Positions 23,947-27,998 of a stretch of 27,998 nucleotides of DNA are shown here, piece after piece. The position numbers and the translations under genes are program-made. The first letter of the stretch is position 1, and every line of letters begins with the position of its first letter. Source of the DNA: CAZBBC01 sp964489835 (lineage in GTDB: Bacteria > Calditrichota > Calditrichia > JAJRVZ01); contig CAZBBC010000047.1 in assembly GCA_964489835.1 (NCBI GenBank), positions 1 to 27,998 on the forward strand, read 5' to 3'. The notes below the pieces were generated by a model, which was given only the letters and a program-made list of their open reading frames with translations, was not told where the DNA came from and made no database searches.

Positions 23947-24960
23947 TCAATTCAATTTCATGACGGAGTCTCTTATTTCAAATTGTGTTTGGATGATTAT
24001 TTTGGAAACTGGCAATGGTTCCTTTGCCTCCATATGTTCACGTAACAATCCAAAAGCACGGTGACCCATTTCCGCTAAAGGATGGGAGACAGTCGTCAGA
24101 GGTACAAATAAATAGGGAGAGAATACATTGTCGGCATAGGCAATAACTGATATATCATCGGGAATTGATAATCCTTTTTCAATGATAGCTTTCAATACCC
24201 CAACAGTTACAAGATTACCCGACACCAGCATGGCTGTCGGGCGTTCGGGTAGATTTAAAACTTGTAAGGCCGCCTCATAGCCATCTTCCAGACAAAATCC
24301 ATCACCGGCAATTTGTTTGGGATCATTGTCGAGTTTTAAAAATTCTATCGCTCTTTGATATCCGATCAATCGTTTTTGGATCGTATAAATATTGTTACGT
24401 CCTTTTATCATCGCAATTCGTCGATGCCCTAAATTTGCAAGATATGAAACTGCTTCGTATGCAGAGTCTTCATTATTACTGACAACGGCATTGGTCTCCA
24501 TCTCATCGAAAAAACGATCCACCAATACGAAGGGAAATTTTTTATCTTTTAATAAACGAATATGGTCGATACAGTCCTGAACCGGCGCAATAATAAGTCC
24601 ATCAATACCCCGGCTGAGTAATTCGTTTATAAAATGTATTTCTTTTTCCTGATTTTCGTCCGTGTTGCATACGATCAGTGTATAATTGGTTTCATAACTA
24701 CAAATTTCTATACTCCGGGCGATTCTGGCAAAAAATGGATTTGTTATATCCGGCAGGATCAATCCGATACTAAAGCTTTTTTTTAATCTAAGTGATCGCG
24801 CCGTTTGATCCGGATGATAATTTAGCTCTTTTGCTGCTCTTATTATTTTTTGTTGCGTTTCTTCCGGAATTCTTAAATCATCATTACCACGTAAAACTCT
24901 GGATACGGTCGATGAATGAACCTTAGCTAATTTCGCAACATCTTTTAAAGTCGCCGGCAT
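23947..24960 (-). CDS. LacI/GalR-family transcriptional repressor
   Basis: 337 residues. ATG 24960 is chosen because AGAAGG lies 7 bases upstream and the protein then begins MPATLKDVAKLAKVHSSTVSRVLRG, the standard helix-turn-helix at residues 4-24; an open frame extends further upstream but has no family similarity. The hinge HPDQTARSLR (49-58) contains the Leu that inserts at a central CpG. The effector domain starts SIGLILPDITNPFFARI and includes SRGIDGLIIAP, LGHRRIAMIKG, PTAMLVSG, DISVIAYAD and PLTTVSHPLAEMGHRA, so it is a periplasmic-binding-protein-like sugar sensor. It lies between ABC transporter genes and sugar-modifying enzymes and is the likely reader of the GCAAACGTTTGC site at 7951-7962 (inference). 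The inducer is unknown. Confidence 0.95.
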   Translation of the reverse strand: MPATLKDVAKLAKVHSSTVSRVLRGNDDLRIPEETQQKIIRAAKELNYHPDQTARSLRLKKSFSIGLILPDITNPFFARIARSIEICSYETNYTLIVCNTDENQEKEIHFINELLSRGIDGLIIAPVQDCIDHIRLLKDKKFPFVLVDRFFDEMETNAVVSNNEDSAYEAVSYLANLGHRRIAMIKGRNNIYTIQKRLIGYQRAIEFLKLDNDPKQIAGDGFCLEDGYEAALQVLNLPERPTAMLVSGNLVTVGVLKAIIEKGLSIPDDISVIAYADNVFSPYLFVPLTTVSHPLAEMGHRAFGLLREHMEAKEPLPVSKIIIQTQFEIRDSVMKLN

Positions 24961-25062
24961 GAATACCCTTCTAAAAACTAACCAAAAATATTTGAAATTT
25001 GAATAATGAATATCGATTAACGAATTTTGATTTGAGAAGTAAATACAAAACAACATCAATAA

Positions 25063-26511
25063 TCAGAATTCTTCATTCCTTGTTCGATATTCATCTGATT
25101 CCACCGCTTGATTCAATTTTTGCCAATCCAGATCCATCGTAAATATTTGTCTGAAAAAATTTCCTTCTACATCTTTCATGGTATTACCATTTTTATCCTT
25201 AACTGGATAGTGAATGGTATAGGCCAATTTATTACCGTCAGGGGAAACAACGAGCTGTTCTCTGATCAAATTATCCTGAGACAACCACACGCTCTTACCA
25301 AACCTATCTTTGCTTCCGATAAAAATTGCCAACACATTTCCATTACTCAGACAAAACAGCCAGTTTCCCGATGGATGCCAACGGACAGCAGAGGCATCCT
25401 CCGGTAACCAGGTCAGTTGCCGGGGCTGTTTCGACACATCCGGATCAAGATCGGATCCGATAACCGGGATAATAAATAACTGTTGAATATTATTTTTATC
25501 TTTAAAAAAATAAGCAATCTGATTGCCATCAGGTGAGCCACGAACGATACCACCAGCCCAACCAGAATGAGTCAATCGGCGAATTTGGATACCCTCCGGT
25601 GGTTCGGGATAAATCACAGATGTTCCTGACTTAGCACTTGTTATGTCTACGTTTTCCGGAATATCCACTACACATAAAGCATAGTCATAATCCACATCGT
25701 TTTTTGACCGGATCTTTGCAATAAATGCCCGTTGTTGCCCGGCAGAATCGACCCAGGAATCATCATAGGCCTTTTCAATTTCTCCTGATTTGGATTGTCC
25801 TTTTACGGTAGGTTTCACTAAAACGGCAAAATAATGTGTATAACCAGTCGGTGCATCCGGATGTACTTCCAAATAACCAATGGTACGGTCATATTGTTTT
25901 AATAAAAAATCATCGTAGGTAAATCCAACACGTCTCCCGTCACGGGAATATTCATGGCGATGAGTACCCCCCCGATGAGCACCAGGCGTGGTCGGACGAT
26001 TGGTTGAAACGTCGCGCATATCTACTTTGATCAACTTTTGTTTTCCATCAGCGCTCACTTCCATTGCCGTGCGATTTGGTTTATCATAATAACCACGACT
26101 TTTCACTTCTTCTAAAAAGGGTCCATGGATAAAAATAACCTTATCTTCAAAGGGATGCCAGGATACCGCTGCTACTCCCGGTGCAGCTTGCTCACCGCTT
26201 ACTGAAGGGGGATTCCATAATATAGTTTCGATCCCGGTGCTGATTTCCACCTTTTCTATCGATTTCGTATTCGCCAGATCAGAATTATAAACGGTTCCAC
26301 GGGTATCATAACAAAGATATTTACCATCCGGAGAAAAATTATCGTTATTATCCAGAGCATGTGTTTTTGCTGAAAAAGTAATCTGATGTTCTTCCATCAA
26401 AAGCAACAGGATAGCGTTTTCTTTGTCATGATGACAGCCAGAGATCAATGCAAATAATCCAATAGCGGAAAGAATAATTAGTATTTGCTGATTGGTGTTA
26501 TTTTTTTTCAT
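25063..26511 (-). CDS. DUF3748 (YidR-like) TolB-type beta-propeller lipoprotein
   Basis: 482 residues from ATG 26511. The frame stays open further upstream into the permease gene, but that extension encodes Trp/Arg/Cys-rich nonsense and is rejected. The N-terminus is a lipoprotein signal ILIILSAIGLFALISGC with Cys26 as the lipidation site. The mature part opens EEHQITFSAKTHALDNNDNFSPDGKYLCYDTRG and continues AAVSWHPFEDKVIFIHGP, as I recall for DUF3748/YidR. Repeated SPDG-type blades (GSPDGNQIAYFF, VRWHPSGNWLFCL, VSPDGNKLAYTI) indicate a beta-propeller. It follows the ABC permease by 23 bases and is probably in that operon. Its role is unknown; it might help bind or sense the transported compound in the periplasm. 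Confidence 0.82.
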   Translation of the reverse strand: MKKNNTNQQILIILSAIGLFALISGCHHDKENAILLLLMEEHQITFSAKTHALDNNDNFSPDGKYLCYDTRGTVYNSDLANTKSIEKVEISTGIETILWNPPSVSGEQAAPGVAAVSWHPFEDKVIFIHGPFLEEVKSRGYYDKPNRTAMEVSADGKQKLIKVDMRDVSTNRPTTPGAHRGGTHRHEYSRDGRRVGFTYDDFLLKQYDRTIGYLEVHPDAPTGYTHYFAVLVKPTVKGQSKSGEIEKAYDDSWVDSAGQQRAFIAKIRSKNDVDYDYALCVVDIPENVDITSAKSGTSVIYPEPPEGIQIRRLTHSGWAGGIVRGSPDGNQIAYFFKDKNNIQQLFIIPVIGSDLDPDVSKQPRQLTWLPEDASAVRWHPSGNWLFCLSNGNVLAIFIGSKDRFGKSVWLSQDNLIREQLVVSPDGNKLAYTIHYPVKDKNGNTMKDVEGNFFRQIFTMDLDWQKLNQAVESDEYRTRNEEF

Positions 26512-26534
26512 GGCATTCCTTCCACTAAGAAATT

Positions 26535-27509
26535 TTATTTTTGATGTCGCAACCTGTCCACAGCAACAGCAAATACAATAACAGCACCTGTCACTACCTG
26601 GGTCACCCAGGAAGGCCAACCATTCAGCTGACAACCCGTTCGTATAACTGTCATAATGATTGCTCCAACGATACTTCCTAAAATAGATCCTTCTCCACCT
26701 GACAAACTCCCACCACCGATAACCACCGCAGCAATGACATCCAGTTCCATACCGATGGCCCCGGTTGGATCCCCCTGTTCCTGATACGACATTAACATAA
26801 GTCCTCCAAGTCCAGACAGACCACCTGAAAGCATATATACAAATATTTTTACCCGTTCGACGGCCACGCCACAAAGTCGAGCGGTTTGTTCATTGGATCC
26901 AATGGCAAAAATGTGTCTGCCAATGGGTGTATATTTCAATATGCCTGCCATTATAATGGCAATTAAAATCATCAACCAGGCGCCTGAAGGTACCAGCTGC
27001 CATTTTTGATCCGGTGGTAAAGCAGCCAACAGATTACTAAGCCACGTATCACCGGCGTTAATCGGCATACTGCGAGCAATGCCTTTGGCAAAACCGCGCA
27101 CGACCAGAAGCGTACCAAGTGTCACAATGAAGGGAACAACTTTAAACCGTGCAATCAAAATTCCATTGAACATTCCACAGAGAAAACCGACTCCGACACC
27201 ACCCAGTGCTGCCAGTAAAGGATCAAATCCTGCGGCCTGTATTAAGAATGCCACAACCACTGAACCCATGGCAATGATGGAGCCTGCCGATAAATCTATT
27301 CCTCCGGAAATTATTACAAATGTCATTCCAATGGCCGCGATACCTACAATGACCGTTTGTTGAATAATAGTTTCCACAGCAGTGAAAGACAAAATTTTTA
27401 CATTCAGAATCGCAAAAAAAGTATAGACCAGTAAAAGTGCAATCAATGGTCCGAGCGTGTTGAACAGTAATCTCAATTTTTGCGAAAGATGTGAGATATT
27501 TTCATTCAT
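26535..27509 (-). CDS. RbsC-type (CUT2) sugar ABC transporter permease
   Basis: 324 residues from ATG 27509, 15 bases after the ATPase stop. No good Shine-Dalgarno is seen, so translational coupling is likely. The sequence is hydrophobic throughout, with about 8-10 membrane segments, typical of BPD_transp_2 (AraH/RbsC/XylH) permeases: QTVIVGIAAIGMTFVIISGGIDLSAGSIIAMGSVV near residue 50-85, FIVTLGTLLVVRGFAKGIA, IGRHIFAIGSNEQTARLCGVAVERVKIFVYMLSG, and the C-terminal VIGGGSLSGGEGSILGSIVGAIIM. With the ATPase at 27525 it would import a pentose, hexose or related small sugar such as an inositol or aminosugar. No periplasmic binding protein is visible; it may lie beyond the right edge. Confidence 0.95.
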   Translation of the reverse strand: MNENISHLSQKLRLLFNTLGPLIALLLVYTFFAILNVKILSFTAVETIIQQTVIVGIAAIGMTFVIISGGIDLSAGSIIAMGSVVVAFLIQAAGFDPLLAALGGVGVGFLCGMFNGILIARFKVVPFIVTLGTLLVVRGFAKGIARSMPINAGDTWLSNLLAALPPDQKWQLVPSGAWLMILIAIIMAGILKYTPIGRHIFAIGSNEQTARLCGVAVERVKIFVYMLSGGLSGLGGLMLMSYQEQGDPTGAIGMELDVIAAVVIGGGSLSGGEGSILGSIVGAIIMTVIRTGCQLNGWPSWVTQVVTGAVIVFAVAVDRLRHQK

Positions 27510-27524
27510 ATAATTATTATTTCG

Positions 27525-27998
27525 TTACGTTAACACCGTCTGTCCGGTTGCGGCAGCCATTAATGCGTGTTCATCAATTTCTCCAACCTTTTTAATGACA
27601 CTAAGCTCACCCTTGTGCATCACGGCAATACGATCACATATGCCAAGCAATTCCGGAATATAACTACTTATGATTAAAACCGCTCTTCGCGGGCGCTCTT
27701 CTAAATCAACCTCACAGGCTAAGTTATTAATGGCTTCATATATTTTAGCCTTTGATGCAACATCTATTCCACGCGTCGGCTCATCAAGAAGAAAAATATC
27801 AACATCATGCTGTAACAAACGCGCAAATACTGCTTTTTGCTGATTTCCACCAGATAATTCCGCCACCGATTGTTCCGGGTTATCACAGCGAATATCCAGT
27901 TCATTAATCCACTTTGAAACAGATTTATTTTGATTTCGAGGCAACACAAGACCAAACCATCCAAATCCTCTGAGTTTTGACATGGTAATATTATCAGC
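27525..27998 (-). CDS. RbsA/MglA-type sugar ABC transporter ATP-binding protein (N-terminal part outside window)
   Basis: About 157 C-terminal codons are present; the frame enters at the right edge (ADNITMSKLRGFG). The visible part is the second ATPase domain of a two-domain CUT2 protein: signature LSGGNQQKAVFARLL, Walker B IFLLDEPTRGIDVASK, switch region LIISSYIPELLGICDRIAVMHKGEL, ending MAAATGQ. These family proteins are usually about 500 residues, so roughly 340 lie outside. It energises the permease at 26535-27509. Confidence 0.95.
   Translation of the reverse strand, partial: ADNITMSKLRGFGWFGLVLPRNQNKSVSKWINELDIRCDNPEQSVAELSGGNQQKAVFARLLQHDVDIFLLDEPTRGIDVASKAKIYEAINNLACEVDLEERPRRAVLIISSYIPELLGICDRIAVMHKGELSVIKKVGEIDEHALMAAATGQTVLT

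Noticed and set aside
25012..25022. TCGATTAACGA-like palindrome upstream of the LacI gene as an autoregulatory operator
   Set aside because: It lacks the central CG and does not resemble the operator at 7951-7962.
26512..26874. Open frame continuing upstream of the DUF3748 lipoprotein start, overlapping the permease gene
   Set aside because: The extension is Trp/Arg/Cys-rich shadow sequence of the permease; the lipoprotein signal peptide begins at ATG 26511.

Overview
The window reads as part of the chromosome of a Gram-negative bacterium of the FCB superphylum, outside classical Bacteroidales. A lineage such as KSB1/Calditrichota/Ignavibacteria-like is an inference. The support is two TonB-dependent receptors with carboxypeptidase-regulatory-like N-terminal domains, two PorV/PorQ-type outer-membrane proteins, two very large secreted Asp-rich/fibronectin-type proteins (one with a visible FlgD/T9SS-like C-terminal domain), lipoproteins, and many intergenic palindromic repeats. 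No SusD-like gene is visible. Every credible gene lies on the minus strand, so transcription runs from high to low coordinates.

In transcription order: (i) 27998-25063 holds the end of an RbsA/MglA-type sugar ABC ATPase, an RbsC-type permease and a DUF3748 (YidR-like) beta-propeller lipoprotein. (ii) 24960-21039 holds a LacI-family repressor, a DegT/DnrJ/EryC1/StrS aminotransferase and a Gfo/Idh/MocA oxidoreductase. (iii) 20633-13022 is outer-membrane cassette A: TonB-dependent receptor, giant secreted protein, PorV-like protein. (iv) 12852-8284 holds a second Gfo/Idh/MocA oxidoreductase and a GH2 glycosidase-like lipoprotein related to exo-beta-D-glucosaminidases, in which the usual nucleophile Glu is a Ser. 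(v) 7442-1 is cassette B: TonB-dependent receptor, PorV-like protein, giant secreted protein that runs off the window.

Together this looks like a carbohydrate- or aminosugar-utilisation locus. The receptors would bring ligand across the outer membrane, the PorV/giant-protein pairs may act as surface capture or secretion partners in place of SusD, the CUT2-type ABC transporter would carry it across the inner membrane, and the oxidoreductases and aminotransferase would process it. Regulation is visible at cassette B: a near-consensus sigma-70 promoter (TTGACA, 17 bp, TATTAT) with a perfect 12-bp LacI-type palindrome GCAAACGTTTGC over the predicted start, about 16 kb from the LacI gene.

The gaps between genes are rich in small repeats: GTCCC/GGGAC hairpins, CTCTCTT/GAGAG hairpin elements in opposite orientations, CCACGAAGCAC elements, and two elements with GATTGCTT-type terminal inverted repeats. 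No tRNA, rRNA, CRISPR array, insertion sequence or transposase gene is visible.
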